A DNA stretch of 64,000 bases, from positions 62,001 through 126,000 of the forward strand of contig NZ_QUHC01000011.1 in NCBI RefSeq assembly GCF_003479425.1, written 5' to 3'. Position numbers and translations under genes: made by a program. Of this stretch, positions 63,928-64,000 are shown one piece after another (the first letter of the stretch is position 1; each line of letters starts with the position of its first letter). The stretch is from Odoribacter sp. AF15-53 (GTDB taxonomy: Bacteria; Bacteroidota; Bacteroidia; Bacteroidales; Marinifilaceae). The notes under the pieces were generated by a model, which was not told where the DNA came from, ran no database searches, and saw only the letters and a list, made by a program, of their open reading frames with translations.

Positions 63928-64000
63928 ATTGTTGCAAGTTACAAGTTAAATCCCGTACAGTAACCTGTAACTTGCAGAGCGTAGCTCAACCTGTAACTTG

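Overview
The window reads as a chromosomal segment of a Bacteroidota gut anaerobe, most likely of the Odoribacteraceae (Butyricimonas or Odoribacter type). The evidence is a SusC/SusD pair with its ECF sigma and FecR anti-sigma genes, promoters of the Bacteroidota form TTTG-N19-TAnnTTTG, a UpxY-led capsule locus, and a complete set of genes for fermenting lysine to butyrate. The genus call is inference, because no rRNA gene is present.

Layout. 0.3-9.5 kb (minus): PKD-like lipoprotein, DUF4843 lipoprotein, SusD, SusC with an STN domain, FecR and ECF sigma factor. 9.75 kb: tRNA-Asn with its own promoter and terminator. 9.9-12.6 kb (minus): a sensor kinase whose periplasmic part resembles an ABC substrate-binding protein. 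13.0-16.5 kb (plus): DsrC, a DsrM-like membrane protein, a DsrK-like iron-sulfur protein and a cysteine desulfurase, with no DsrAB. 16.7-23.2 kb: kbl, a Mig/MutY-like DNA glycosylase, and two paralogous AraC regulators around an aldo/keto reductase and an exported flavodoxin.

23.5-39.1 kb (plus): a 15-gene cluster atoD-kal-kce-kdd-kdd2-kamA-kamB-kamC-kamD-kamE-atoA-thiolase-bcd-etfB-etfA. KamA isomerises lysine to beta-lysine and KamDE to 3,5-diaminohexanoate. Kdd, Kce and Kal degrade this to acetoacetate and crotonyl-CoA. CoA transferase, thiolase and Bcd-EtfAB complete butyrate and acetate formation and conserve energy by electron bifurcation. The two remaining butyrate genes, crt and hbd, lie at 61.5-63.2 kb on the other strand.

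39.3-42.9 kb (minus): a small phage-like cassette (two DUF6266-type proteins, holin-like protein, amidase, a 58-residue membrane protein) and a split RteC-like gene. 43.0-56.5 kb (minus): an AT-rich surface-polysaccharide locus behind UpxY. It has one initiating transferase and one glycosyltransferase but two ATP-grasp ligases, an opine-dehydrogenase-family protein, a GNAT protein and two DegT-type aminotransferases, which suggests a polymer carrying amino-acid-like groups. Upstream of upxY a consensus promoter sits between 22-bp inverted repeats and points away from the locus, so the sequenced DNA looks like the OFF state of a phase-variable capsule.

57.2-59.3 kb (plus): four small AT-rich genes resembling an orphan immunity-gene array. 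59.6-63.9 kb: an outer-membrane beta-barrel protein without a plug domain, hbd, crt and marC. Intergenic regions throughout carry several families of short repeated words, many folded as inverted repeats, as well as nested palindromic elements.
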